From assembly GCF_002795245.1 (NCBI RefSeq), contig NZ_PGVG01000022.1:1-64000 (forward strand): a stretch of 64,000 nt of DNA. The letters run 5' to 3'. This DNA comes from Bradyrhizobium forestalis (GTDB lineage: Bacteria; Pseudomonadota; Alphaproteobacteria; Rhizobiales; Xanthobacteraceae). The notes under the pieces are model-generated. The model ran no database searches. It saw only the letters and a program-made list of their open reading frames with translations, and was not told where the DNA came from. The position numbers were made by a program, and so were the translations under genes. Positions 1 through 7,743 of this stretch are shown piece after piece (the first letter of the stretch is position 1; the number at the start of each line of letters is the position of its first letter).

Positions 1-148
1 ACCCGCCTGATCGCCTTCAATTTGTAGGCCGTCGGAAACTGACGGTTCTTTGCTCGTACTGCCACAGGTCATCCTCAAAATGCCTGTCACAGGAATTATC
101 GTGTCTCACTTAAGGGGGGCAGTCCAGCACGGTCACCGCAAATTTCGT

Positions 149-697
149 CTAATCCGGCAGACTTTGACCTCGCAGGAAATTCAAATCGGTTACGGTGTCG
201 CCACAAAGCTTTGTAAGAGCTTTGACTTCTGACAAGCTGAAGACGTTTTCACCGTGCTCACCGCGATCAAACTCGTCGATGTATTCCAAGTTCTGTTTAA
301 CGACGCCAACCCGGTAGGCCTGTCTGTGCTGACCATAAAACGCGCCCTGCCAGGTTTCGCCGTGGACCAAGAAATTCCGCTTGGAATGTATCTCTTTCAG
401 GTTTCGATAGACCCGATCGACTATCGCTCGCTTCTCCGACGGAACGCCGGCGAACTCGACCCATTCCTTGAACCAACCGACTTTCGGTCCGAACGTCTTC
501 TGGGAATATTCGTCGAATAGGCGCTCGATCGGTGCCTCGTTGATAACATCGACGTACAGCAGCATCGTAAATTCAACGCGGCCCATCTCCGTCAGAAATT
601 CGCCGAGAGCTCTATTGAGCTGGTCAACGCTTCGCTGTGCGCGAACCTTGGCACGCCGCCGCCTGCGCGCACGCTTTGTTAAACGACTGCTAGTCAT
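149..697 (-). CDS. Hypothetical protein with a HEPN-like RxxxxH motif
   Basis: A 182-residue soluble protein with a very basic N-terminus (residues 5-21, a run of Arg/Lys) followed by a helical region. Residues 107-112 read RNFLVH, which fits the R-x4-H motif of HEPN-superfamily nucleases and toxins, here in the typical 'K-R-N-x-x-x-H-G' setting. No antitoxin-like partner (MNT nucleotidyltransferase or similar) lies on the right; the left neighbour is outside the window. Local base composition is clearly poorer in GC than the rest of the window, which suggests transfer. The family assignment rests on one short motif, so function is uncertain. The ATG at 697 is the first start in the frame. 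Confidence 0.55.
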   Translation of the reverse strand: MTSSRLTKRARRRRRAKVRAQRSVDQLNRALGEFLTEMGRVEFTMLLYVDVINEAPIERLFDEYSQKTFGPKVGWFKEWVEFAGVPSEKRAIVDRVYRNLKEIHSKRNFLVHGETWQGAFYGQHRQAYRVGVVKQNLEYIDEFDRGEHGENVFSLSEVKALTKLCGDTVTDLNFLRGQSLPD

Positions 698-1020
698 TGT
701 CTCTTCTACGGTATCTCTCCTTTCCTGCTACCACTAATTGAACCTGATTTGTTGAGGAAATACCGGGATTCCGGAGACCGAGCACCAAATTTATTCGCTA
801 TTGCCAGTTCGCTAACTTGCGGCTGCGAGCGTGCTCGGCGGGCAGCGGCAATCGAGTGCACAGTCAACGTAGTTCTGAAGATTCCAGAATGCCGCCCCGA
901 CCTCGAGAGGTTGAGCGGTGACGCAATCGAGATAATCAAAGCCTCGCCGCGAGACGTGTAGCTTCAGTTCACGAAAGCACTGCTGACGGTTTGTCGGGGA
1001 GGATCCCGACTGGCCGCAGA
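698..1020. other. Intergenic stretch without a supported gene
   Basis: About 320 bases between the HEPN-like gene and the next small gene. The open frames here are short, overlap on both strands and show no recognisable family. Base composition is low in GC for this chromosome. No terminator or repeat was seen. Confidence 0.4.
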
Positions 1021-1281
1021 TCAGGGCAGCTTCCATGCCGCGATGACTAAGCCAGTAACCGTAAATGCCGTCGTAAAACACCATTGCCAGTGTTCTAGAT
1101 AGAACTCGACCACGGTGTGCAAGAGCTTGGACGTCCAGTGGCGCTCGGAGCGACCTTGGATAAAGATGACCGGGATTCCCGGGACATTCTTCGGCGGTAC
1201 GTATTCCCCGTTCCACCAGCGCTGCCACCACCGTCTTACGTAATCCTTCATGCGAATCTCCATGACGCTGACCATGGCCAT
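1021..1281 (-). CDS. Small membrane protein, Trp-rich
   Basis: Up to 86 residues. Several in-frame ATGs occur; the Met at 1251, just before a KDYVRRWWQRWW segment, is the most natural start and gives about 76 residues. The protein has a basic, Trp-rich N-terminus, a middle part with HWTSKLLHTVVEFYLEHWQW, and one C-terminal membrane segment (roughly the last 18 residues). I believe similar short proteins occur in other Bradyrhizobium genomes, but this is from memory of sequence style and not checked. No function can be assigned. A competing reading frame (812-1375, same strand) covers the same DNA and looks like a shadow. Confidence 0.5.
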   Translation of the reverse strand: MAMVSVMEIRMKDYVRRWWQRWWNGEYVPPKNVPGIPVIFIQGRSERHWTSKLLHTVVEFYLEHWQWCFTTAFTVTGLVIAAWKLP

Positions 1282-1648
1282 GGATACCGAGCTGTTCTTG
1301 AATGGTCAGATATATGTCGGGTTTATCCGGGCTATTCGACCTATTCACAGCTAAAGGGATGTCCCACTTATCCAACTAATCCACAGACCGGAGGGCTTGC
1401 CTTTATCGAATACCCGTCTTCGGCGTTATCCTCTCTCACACCGAGGGGCGTTAAGATGGCTGCGGACAGAGACATGGCCGATGCTGACTACCGAGCCAGA
1501 ATTCTGCACTAACCCGCCAAAACAAGGTGGGTCAGAACCCGCACATACCCTGCGTATGTGAGTGCCCTTCACTACATTTTCCTGCTATCTCTCGCCCGCC
1601 GTCCCGGCCCAAAGCAAAACCCTCCGTCCGTTCCAGGGAGCAACAACC
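1282..1648. other. Intergenic stretch with a short hairpin
   Basis: About 370 bases with no supported gene. A perfect 7-bp hairpin lies at 1542-1560 (arms CACATAC and GTATGTG, 5-nt loop) without a T-run, so it is not a clear terminator. GC content rises to the chromosomal level at about 1560, where the glyoxalase gene region begins. Confidence 0.4.
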
Positions 1649-2101
1649 ATGCGATACCTCCACACCATGCTGCGCGTGCGCAATCTCGATGTCGCGCTGA
1701 AGTTTTACCAGGATGCGCTGGGCTTGAAGGAGGTGCGGCGGATCGAGAACGACAAGGGACGCTTCACGCTGGTGTTCCTGTGCTCGGCGGACGATCTCGA
1801 GGCCCTGAAGAAGCAGCCGCAGACGCGCGGCGCGCCGCTGGTGGAGCTCACCTACAATTGGGACGAGGAGAAGTACGGCGAGGATCGCTTCTTCGGCCAT
1901 CTCGCCTATGAGGTCGACGATATCTACGCCACCTGCGAGAAGCTGATGAAGGCCGGCGTCACCATCAACCGTCCCCCGCGCGACGGCAACATGGCCTTCG
2001 TCCGTTCGCCGGACCTGCACTCGATCGAGCTGTTGCAGAAGGGCGAGCCGAAGCCGCCGCAGGAGCCGTGGGCATCGATGCCCAACATCGGCCATTGGTA
2101 A
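1649..2101 (+). CDS. gloA: Lactoylglutathione lyase (glyoxalase I)
   Basis: Isomerises the hemithioacetal of methylglyoxal and glutathione to S-lactoylglutathione in the cytoplasm. The 150-residue protein has the usual length and the two-module VOC fold. The four expected metal ligands can be placed: His5 at the N-terminus (MRYLHTML), Glu in VELTYNWDEE, His in FGHLAYEV and Glu in SIELLQKG. The frame is open 29 codons further upstream, but family alignment clearly starts at the ATG at 1649, preceded by a purine-rich AGGGAG. A short membrane miniprotein and a terminator follow, probably in the same transcript. Confidence 0.93.
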   Translation: MRYLHTMLRVRNLDVALKFYQDALGLKEVRRIENDKGRFTLVFLCSADDLEALKKQPQTRGAPLVELTYNWDEEKYGEDRFFGHLAYEVDDIYATCEKLMKAGVTINRPPRDGNMAFVRSPDLHSIELLQKGEPKPPQEPWASMPNIGHW

Positions 2102-2171
2102 GGCGCCTGTCAGGAACAACGCCGCTGGCCCCACGTTCTCTCTTCAACGAAGCCGATTGGAGGAGGATGCG

Positions 2172-2252
2172 ATGGCGAGAGGGCTGTTGCTGTGGATGCT
2201 TGGCGTGCCGATCCCGGTGATCATTCTGTTGTGGCTGTTCTTCGGCCGCTGA
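2172..2252 (+). CDS. 26-residue membrane miniprotein
   Basis: A short gene with a strong ribosome binding site (AGGAGG at 2161-2166, 5 nt before the ATG). The peptide starts MARG and then is almost entirely hydrophobic (LLLWMLGVPIPVIILLWLFF) before a final Gly-Arg, so it is one membrane helix with a basic N-terminus. It starts 70 bases after gloA and stops 24 bases before a rho-independent terminator, which places it in the gloA transcript. Function unknown. Strong RBS and uninterrupted helix favour a real gene despite the length. Confidence 0.6.
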   Translation: MARGLLLWMLGVPIPVIILLWLFFGR

Positions 2253-2276
2253 CCGTCACGTTGAACTTTGCAATGG

Positions 2277-2302
2277 AAGCTCCGCCGCGTGCGGAGCTTT
2301 TT
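2277..2302 (+). terminator. Rho-independent terminator after gloA/miniprotein
   Basis: Perfect 9-bp stem AAGCTCCGC / GCGGAGCTT with a 5-nt loop (CGCGT), running into five T. It closes the gloA-miniprotein unit and separates it from the GST gene. Confidence 0.8.
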
Positions 2303-2390
2303 GCATGAGGGGCACGATGCAATCGCGCATCGCTCGGCGTGCCGAATTCCGCTATCACCCGCAGCATGCGACAATGCGGGGGATGCTTTG

Positions 2391-3029
2391 ATGCCTGACA
2401 CCAAGCTGACGATCTGGGGCCGCGCCAATTCGGTCAACGTGCAGAAGGTGCTGTGGTGCCTCACCGAGCTTGGCCTCTCCTACGAGCGCATCGATGCCGG
2501 CATGCAGTATGGCAAGACCCGCGAGGCCGAGTATCTGGCGATGAATCCCAATGCGCGGATCCCGACGCTGGTCGAGGACGACTTCGTGCTGTGGGAGTCC
2601 AATTCGATCATGCGCTATCTCTGCCTCGCGCACGGCCGCGGCACGCCGATCTACCCTGATGCGCCGAAGCAGCGCGCCTCGGTCGACCGCTGGCTCGACT
2701 GGACGCTGTCGACGGTGCAGCCGGTCGACCGCCCCGTGTTCTGGGGCATCGTGCGCACGGCGCCCGCCGAGCGCGACATGATCCAGGTGCAGCGCGATGC
2801 CGATGCCGCCGCCGAGGTCTGGGCCATCGCCGACCGCCTGCTCTCCTCGCGCCGCTTCATCGAGGGCGAACAGTTCACGCTGGCCGACATCGCGATCGGC
2901 TCCTATGCGCGGCGCTGGCTCGGCGTCGAAGGCATCAGCCGGCCGGCGCAGCCGCACCTCACCCGCTGGCTCGCCGAGCTCGGCAAGCGGCCCGGATTTG
3001 CGCAATTCGTCGCACCGCCGATGTCGTGA
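2391..3029 (+). CDS. Glutathione S-transferase family protein
   Basis: A cytosolic GST of 212 residues. The N-terminal thioredoxin-like domain begins TIWGRANSVNVQKVLWCLTELG, and the glutathione-binding 'ESxxI' segment is visible as WESNSIMRYL. The C-terminal helical domain includes FTLADIAIGSY, the conserved N-capping box region. The ATG at 2391 fits the family start; upstream in-frame sequence overlaps the terminator and should not be coding. It follows gloA, another glutathione-dependent detoxification enzyme. The substrate cannot be deduced. Confidence 0.9.
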   Translation: MPDTKLTIWGRANSVNVQKVLWCLTELGLSYERIDAGMQYGKTREAEYLAMNPNARIPTLVEDDFVLWESNSIMRYLCLAHGRGTPIYPDAPKQRASVDRWLDWTLSTVQPVDRPVFWGIVRTAPAERDMIQVQRDADAAAEVWAIADRLLSSRRFIEGEQFTLADIAIGSYARRWLGVEGISRPAQPHLTRWLAELGKRPGFAQFVAPPMS

Positions 3030-3204
3030 ATGCTGGCGCGGCGTAAGCTGCGACGATCGCGCGGGGAATCGGCGTCGGAGCAAGCCGCGCGACCAATCGG
3101 CCGCATCTTTCGACGATGGCATCATACCCCTGTTTTGCCCGACGCATCGAGATTAATTTCGCAAAATCCAAATTACGAAAAACCTAAGCTTTTGCCGTGG
3201 CTTG

Positions 3205-3230
3205 GCTACTGTGCATGGGGTTGTTTTCGC
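3205..3230 (+). repeat. 26-bp dispersed motif, copy 1
   Basis: A 26-base segment around CTGTGCATGGGGTTGTTTTC that occurs again, perfectly but inverted, at 26637-26662. It sits in the gap between the GST gene and a pair of small envelope-protein genes. Confidence 0.7.
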
Positions 3231-3240
3231 AGTTTTTGTT

Positions 3241-3417
3241 TTAGGCCCCTAGCGGCCAGCCGCGCTCGACCAGCAGCACGCAGATGATCAGCAGCAGCGT
3301 CACCACGGCGGTGGCGAGGCGCGCGATCCAGCCGAGGCCGCGGCCGACCCACCACAAGAGCGCGCAATACATCAGCACGGGGACGAGGATATCGAGCCGC
3401 ACCAGATCCGGCGCCAT
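3241..3417 (-). CDS. 58-residue small membrane protein
   Basis: The ATG at 3417 opens a 58-residue frame that ends at 3241. It encodes a likely two-helix membrane protein: a first hydrophobic stretch around LDILVPVLMYCALLWWVG and a second around TAVVTLLLIICVLLVE, linked by a short Arg-containing loop. The gene begins 6 bases after the stop of the upstream secreted-protein gene (3424-3681), so the two are almost certainly co-transcribed. No family recognised. Confidence 0.6.
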   Translation of the reverse strand: MAPDLVRLDILVPVLMYCALLWWVGRGLGWIARLATAVVTLLLIICVLLVERGWPLGA

Positions 3418-3423
3418 GGGCCA

Positions 3424-3681
3424 TCAGCGCCGGATGGAGGTGTCGACGCTGATCGAGCCGCCGACCTTCACGCAGGTCCCGGTGCCCTCGACCATGACGA
3501 AGCGCGGGCCGTAGGAGGCGCACGAGCCCGCCCTGACCTTCCCGGCCGCGCCGTTCAGCGGCAGCGTCCTGCCGGTCTCCCTGCCCGCCTGCGGCCGCTC
3601 GGCAGGCGGCAGGCGCAGGCTCTCCGCCGCGGTCGCGGACGTAGCCAGCAACGAGATCAGGATGAGGAGCGGCGTGCGCAT
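3424..3681 (-). CDS. Small secreted protein with a porin-like C-terminus
   Basis: The start is taken at the ATG at 3681 (85 residues), where a clean signal peptide begins (MRTPLLILISLLATSATAA); upstream in-frame codons lack this logic. The mature protein is about 67 residues, rich in Pro/Arg/Gly, with two cysteines in GSCASYGPRFVMVEGTGTCV followed by KVGGSISVDTS. That tail resembles the start of mature alphaproteobacterial Porin_2 proteins ('C..YG..F..I.GT.TC.K.GG'), but no barrel follows. It is therefore a short periplasmic or outer-membrane-associated protein of unknown role, paired with the membrane protein at 3241-3417. Confidence 0.6.
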   Translation of the reverse strand: MRTPLLILISLLATSATAAESLRLPPAERPQAGRETGRTLPLNGAAGKVRAGSCASYGPRFVMVEGTGTCVKVGGSISVDTSIRR

Positions 3682-3739
3682 CGCCGCCTTGTAGCCCGGA
3701 CCGGTGCCGCGCGCCATCGGGGCCGTCCGGGTCCCGTGG

Positions 3740-3994
3740 TCAGATGAACTTGACGCCGGCCGACTTGCCGCGGCGCCAGACCACCTGGCAGCTCCGCCCG
3801 GTGCGCGCGTCGCGTGCGAAGGCCATCCGGATCACGCCCGGAAGCTGGCTCGCGTCCTCGTCCATCGTGATCTTCGCGCCCGTGTCCGAGATGTCCTGGA
3901 CCAGGCAGTGCCGCGCGGCGAAGCCGCCGTCGAGCGTGATCCAGGCGTGCCGGGACAGCAGCTTGCGCTCTGCGCGCTTTTTCGGCGGTGGCAT
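3740..3994 (-). CDS. PilZ domain protein (single domain)
   Basis: An 84-residue stand-alone PilZ domain, a c-di-GMP receptor fold. The N-terminal Arg-rich segment (RAERKLLSR) and the downstream DISDTGAKI, a variant of the (D/N)xSxxG motif, form the expected binding signature. No membrane segment or other domain is present. Such proteins usually act as c-di-GMP adaptors for motility, exopolysaccharide or envelope functions; the target here is unknown. A second PilZ protein lies at 7925-8551. Confidence 0.85.
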   Translation of the reverse strand: MPPPKKRAERKLLSRHAWITLDGGFAARHCLVQDISDTGAKITMDEDASQLPGVIRMAFARDARTGRSCQVVWRRGKSAGVKFI

Positions 3995-4219
3995 TGGCGA
4001 AAATCTCCCCGTCCAGCGCTACGCAGGGAACCCTAAGAATCCGTTGAAATCGCCTCCGGATGATCCCGGGGCCGGCGCTGTCCACCGGAGCCAAAAGTCC
4101 GTTCCCGAACGGCTTGCCCGGGAGCGCAAAGGCCACTATACGTTCGCCCGCTGCAAGCCGCCGGGCACTGTTCGGCCGGCCAGCGGCCGTGCTGCGGAAA
4201 GCGGCGGGGCCCTGCGTTT

Positions 4220-4294
4220 GCTCCCTTCGTCTATCGGTCAGGACGCCACCCTTTCACGGTGGAGAGAGCGGTTCGATTCCGCTAGGGAGCGCCA
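4220..4294 (+). tRNA. tRNA-Glu (anticodon TTC)
   Basis: A full cloverleaf can be drawn: acceptor GCTCCCT (4220-4226) pairs with AGGGAGC (4284-4290), and the anticodon arm CCACC/GGTGG encloses CTTTCAC with TTC as anticodon. The T-loop GTTCGATTC is standard. The CCA end is encoded (4292-4294). It faces the phosphofructokinase gene, which converges on it from the right. Confidence 0.95.
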
Positions 4295-4296
4295 AA

Positions 4297-4332
4297 TTTC
4301 CAAGACATCTTTGATTTCCAAGACATCTTTGA
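4297..4332. repeat. Tandem 18-bp duplication beside tRNA-Glu
   Basis: Two perfect, adjacent copies of an 18-base unit (TTTCCAAGACATCTTTGA) at 4297-4314 and 4315-4332, followed by a partial third TTTC. They start three bases after the tRNA CCA end and are AT-rich compared with their surroundings. Confidence 0.85.
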
Positions 4333-4375
4333 TTTCGTTTCGATTTTTGCGCGACTCGCAAACCAATATCCCTGC

Positions 4376-5569
4376 TCAGGACGCACGGTTGAGGAAGATC
4401 GGCAGCCCGCGCTTGTTGGAATAGAGAGGACGATAGCGCTCTGTGTTGTACGTGCTGGCGACGTCCAACACGCGCGGTCCGAGCCTGGCGTCAGGGATGG
4501 GTACAAGGTCGTAGCGGCCCTCGACCAGCGCCGACATGAGGCCTGTCTTACCTTCCAGGATGGCATCGTAGGCCATGTTGCCAAAAGTCAGGGCGACCAG
4601 CTTGTCGATGAAATCAGGATCGCCCGATCGCAGATCGTAGGTGAGATCAGAGACGATGGTCTCCTCGCCGGCGCGCCGCTTGATCTCGTCAGCAAGCGCT
4701 TCGGCGACGCTCGCCCTCTTGCGGTGACCGTAAGCGTCAGGCTCGCCGTATTCCTGCACCTTGTAGCCATCCCACTCCGCTCCCTCGCTGAGCACGATCA
4801 GCGCATAGTTGCTTGGGTTGGCGCGTTTCTCCTCGCGCAGCAACTCAATCAGCTTGCCAAGATTGACCTTGTACTCCGGTACCACGCATCGGATCGAGGT
4901 CGCGTACGCGGTATAGAGTGCCGTAAATCCGGCATCGCGGCCAAAGATGCGGAAAATGCCAATCCGCTCGTGTGAGCCGATAGTGGTGCGCTGCCGCTGG
5001 ATGGCATCGCTGGCGCGGGTGATCGCGGTCGAGAAACCGATGCAATACTCGGTGTTGCGGACGTCGTTGTCCATCGTCTTCGGGATGGCGATGATCTTGA
5101 CGCCGAGTCCGTTGAGCTTGTCCGCATAACTAAGTGTGTCGTCGCCGCCGATTGCGATGAGGTGCTCGATGCCAAGCCCCGATAAGTTCGCCAGTACCTG
5201 GCCGGTGACGTCCCAGGTCTTGGTTGTGACGCCGGCCTTGGTACTCTCCGAAATTGGAAGGCCTCGGCCGGCCAGATGATCGGGCAGCTTTTTCATTTTG
5301 GAGGGATTGGTGCGGCTCGAGTGCAGCACGGTGCCGCCGCGTCGGTCGATGACGCGCGTATTTTCCCGATTGAGCGGGATCAGGTAGTGGGATTTGCTGG
5401 CGGGGTCGTCCAAGTTCAGGTGCGTGAGGGCCTCCCAACCGCGCCGGAGACCGACGACCTCGATGCCGTCCTCGCTGCCGCGATAGGTCACGGTCTTGAT
5501 GATTGCGTTGAGGCCGGGGACGTCGCCGCCGCCGGTGAGAATGCCGATACGTTTTCTCGCCACGCCCAC
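4376..5569 (-). CDS. pfp: 6-phosphofructokinase, predicted pyrophosphate-dependent
   Basis: Phosphorylates fructose 6-phosphate; 397 residues. The N-terminal nucleotide/PPi loop reads GILTGGGDVPGLNAII. The residues that separate donor types are GGDD (141-144) and PKTMDND (163-169). ATP enzymes carry Gly at the two diagnostic sites (GGDGS and PGTIDND), whereas Asp and Lys are typical of PPi-dependent enzymes, so reversible PPi use is the better prediction. It starts 45 bases downstream of the fructose-bisphosphate aldolase/phosphatase gene on the same strand and is likely in one operon with it. Automatic annotation could call it ATP-dependent PfkA; the family is certain, the donor is inference. 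Confidence 0.88.
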   Translation of the reverse strand: MGVARKRIGILTGGGDVPGLNAIIKTVTYRGSEDGIEVVGLRRGWEALTHLNLDDPASKSHYLIPLNRENTRVIDRRGGTVLHSSRTNPSKMKKLPDHLAGRGLPISESTKAGVTTKTWDVTGQVLANLSGLGIEHLIAIGGDDTLSYADKLNGLGVKIIAIPKTMDNDVRNTEYCIGFSTAITRASDAIQRQRTTIGSHERIGIFRIFGRDAGFTALYTAYATSIRCVVPEYKVNLGKLIELLREEKRANPSNYALIVLSEGAEWDGYKVQEYGEPDAYGHRKRASVAEALADEIKRRAGEETIVSDLTYDLRSGDPDFIDKLVALTFGNMAYDAILEGKTGLMSALVEGRYDLVPIPDARLGPRVLDVASTYNTERYRPLYSNKRGLPIFLNRAS

Positions 5570-5614
5570 CTCCCAGCATTAGCATGTCGCAATAGCGCCC
5601 GCGTCACACGTTCT

Positions 5615-6757
5615 CTACTCGGCCGCTTCCGGCTTGCGCTCCTCGCGCAGCCGAAAACGCTTCAGGAGTGCGGATACGGTGTCGCGGAAGCCGCCATACT
5701 CCAATTCGGAATAGGGCAGCATCGCAGCGCCGGACCAGCCTTGGCTGCGCATCTCGATTGCCTTGCTTTGCGCACGCCGGCGCACCTCGTCCCAGGCCGG
5801 ATTGTCGAAGAAATCGGTATAGGACTCGGAAAAGCGGCCTTCCTTGTCGATCGAGAAGCCAGCGCAGGAAACGATCGGCAGGCAGTACATGCCAGTCACC
5901 GGCGTATTAAGCGGCACCGGCATCAGCGGCATCACGTGCGAGCCGCGTGCATCCCCACCCACGAAATGTGCCTTGGCGAAGGGCGAGACGATCTCCTCGG
6001 GAGCCGGGAAAATTCCCTGGTTCCTGATGATCGCGACCGGATCATCCTTGCCGGTATACTTGCCTGCGATTGCGTGAAGACGTTGCGCCGACACCGCGGC
6101 GGCAACCTCGCCATATGTTTGAGAAACGATGCGGTCGATGCCAAAACGCTCGTTGTCTCGGAGCAACGCGGCAATGTGGTAATTGTCAGCAGGCGCGTCG
6201 AGTTCGATCACGCTGTCGCCCGCCGTGCAATCCATGTCGATGACATGGAAACGGAATCCCTTGATCATCGGGGGCAGCATGAGCCCCGCGCAATACATGG
6301 GATCAGCGAAGGCGAGGTAGAGCGGCAGGTTGTAGGCGCCGGGGCCGCATTTGTCGGCGGCGAACACCATGAACGACTCCGCGGGCCTCCGGCCCGATAA
6401 GTGCTCGAAGCTGAGTTCGGCGACGCCCGGGCCGGCACCGCGAATATTTCCGGAAGGCGCGTCTGCGAGAAGATCCTGACCGGCGCCGTAGAGACCGGAA
6501 GTCTTCGCAACCGAAGTCGCCGCGAGAAACGTCTTCCAGGCGAATTGATGGACCTCGGAGCTGCCTTCGCCCCGCGTGTGCGTCATGATGATCGCGATGT
6601 CGTCGCCGGTGTGGCAGACGAAGCCGTCGATCAAAAGACCAGTAGCAATCGCCTTCCCGACTTCGACATCGACAGCCGCCATCATGTGTGAAGACGGTTT
6701 CGTATGCCCTCCAACAGAGCCAACGTCCGCCTTGATGACCGAAAGAGTGAGTCTCAT
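5615..6757 (-). CDS. Fructose-1,6-bisphosphate aldolase/phosphatase, archaeal type (class V FBPase)
   Basis: Members of this family join DHAP and GAP and dephosphorylate the resulting FBP within one active site, making gluconeogenesis one-way. The 380-residue product starts with the conserved MRLTLSVIKADVGSVGGH and has the internal SSEVHQFAWKTF, AGPGVAELSFEH, YLAFADPMYCAGLML and NTPVTGMYCLP segments of the family. The start is set at 6757 because the conserved N-terminus begins there and a GGAGG lies 7 bases upstream; the open frame continues 24 codons further. It is the first gene of an apparent two-gene operon with a phosphofructokinase. A class II FBPase (GlpX) is encoded elsewhere in the window (46208-47209). 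Confidence 0.92.
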   Translation of the reverse strand: MRLTLSVIKADVGSVGGHTKPSSHMMAAVDVEVGKAIATGLLIDGFVCHTGDDIAIIMTHTRGEGSSEVHQFAWKTFLAATSVAKTSGLYGAGQDLLADAPSGNIRGAGPGVAELSFEHLSGRRPAESFMVFAADKCGPGAYNLPLYLAFADPMYCAGLMLPPMIKGFRFHVIDMDCTAGDSVIELDAPADNYHIAALLRDNERFGIDRIVSQTYGEVAAAVSAQRLHAIAGKYTGKDDPVAIIRNQGIFPAPEEIVSPFAKAHFVGGDARGSHVMPLMPVPLNTPVTGMYCLPIVSCAGFSIDKEGRFSESYTDFFDNPAWDEVRRRAQSKAIEMRSQGWSGAAMLPYSELEYGGFRDTVSALLKRFRLREERKPEAAE

Positions 6758-7089
6758 AACCGTTCCTCCCCACGCAGGCTTGCGCCTCGGCCTCGGCGCT
6801 TGCTGCGCCGGGGCGACGGCGCTGCTCATTCACGGCAAGAACTCTCTGGTGTTGCGATAGGTTCCAGCGTTGAGTTGATAGCTCTCCGCAACTGAGTGAG
6901 CGGTCCTGCCCATTTGCTGCAGGCTTTGCCTTTTAGAAAAGTGGCAAACCAGTTGAGTTCGTTCGCACATCGCCCTTCGCTAGGAAGCGCCAGCTGCGAG
7001 GGCTCGCCAGGGGCGACAAATCTGCCGCCGCGACATGAACCTCCCCGCCTCCAACCTTCGACCAACGTCCGATCGGAACCGGTAGGCCC

Positions 7090-7743
7090 ATGGAGCAGCG
7101 CGAGACCATCCCGAAAGGCCAGTCCGGCGCTGCCTCGGAGCCGCCGTCCTGGATGCATCGTACGGCCCCCTATGCGCCGGACCGGCGTGCCAAGATGCTG
7201 GAGCATATGGCGCGCGCCAGATCGCTTCCGCAGCGCCAAGCCCCGGCTGCGCAGTCGCCGCTCGCGGCCGGCATGACCATTCTCGGTGATGCCTACGGCT
7301 ACGCAGTCCTGTTCGGCATCATTGCGCTGCTCTTCCAGTCCCGCGTTCCTCTCTACCTCGGCGCGTTTCTTTTCCTGACCGACGGCACGCGCATCGAAAG
7401 CGCGCTCGCAGCGATCGGTATCAGGCTCGAGCCCGATACGATCGGGCCCGATATCGTTAAGGGCTCCGTGTTCTGGTTCGCCTGGATCGCGCTGCTCGTG
7501 TCCATCAGAGGCTCCGTCCCGGCCTGGCTCGCGGCGTGGATGCCACCAGCCCAGTCATGGTCCGCGATCGCTGGCATCGCTCTTGAGCTCGCCATGGTCG
7601 ATGCGCTCACGACATTGACTATCCGGCGCACAGTTCCGTGGTTCGGCCTGGCGATCAGGCCAGACGGCCTGATCTGGACAGGGATCAAGCTCGTCATTCT
7701 CGTCGGTGCGCTGGCGCTGCTGGTGCTGCTCGGGGCGGTCTGA
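7090..7743 (+). CDS. Hypothetical integral membrane protein
   Basis: A protein of up to 217 residues with a hydrophilic, Arg/Pro-rich N-terminal 60 residues and then about four or five membrane segments, for example AYGYAVLFGIIALLF, VFWFAWIALLVSI, IAGIALELAMVDAL and LVILVGALALLVLLGAV. No family recognised. The ATG at 7090 is the first in frame; an internal Met near residue 36 or 42 is an alternative. It stands alone between the divergent sugar-phosphate operon and a PilZ gene. Confidence 0.6.
   Translation: MEQRETIPKGQSGAASEPPSWMHRTAPYAPDRRAKMLEHMARARSLPQRQAPAAQSPLAAGMTILGDAYGYAVLFGIIALLFQSRVPLYLGAFLFLTDGTRIESALAAIGIRLEPDTIGPDIVKGSVFWFAWIALLVSIRGSVPAWLAAWMPPAQSWSAIAGIALELAMVDALTTLTIRRTVPWFGLAIRPDGLIWTGIKLVILVGALALLVLLGAV

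Noticed and set aside
812..1375. 187-codon open frame on the minus strand
   Set aside because: It overlaps the more protein-like small membrane gene in another frame, has no family features and looks like translated non-coding sequence.
4220..4340. tRNA-Glu as an integration site of a genomic island
   Set aside because: No integrase and no second copy of the tRNA 3' end were found in the window; the adjacent tandem repeat is not part of the tRNA.
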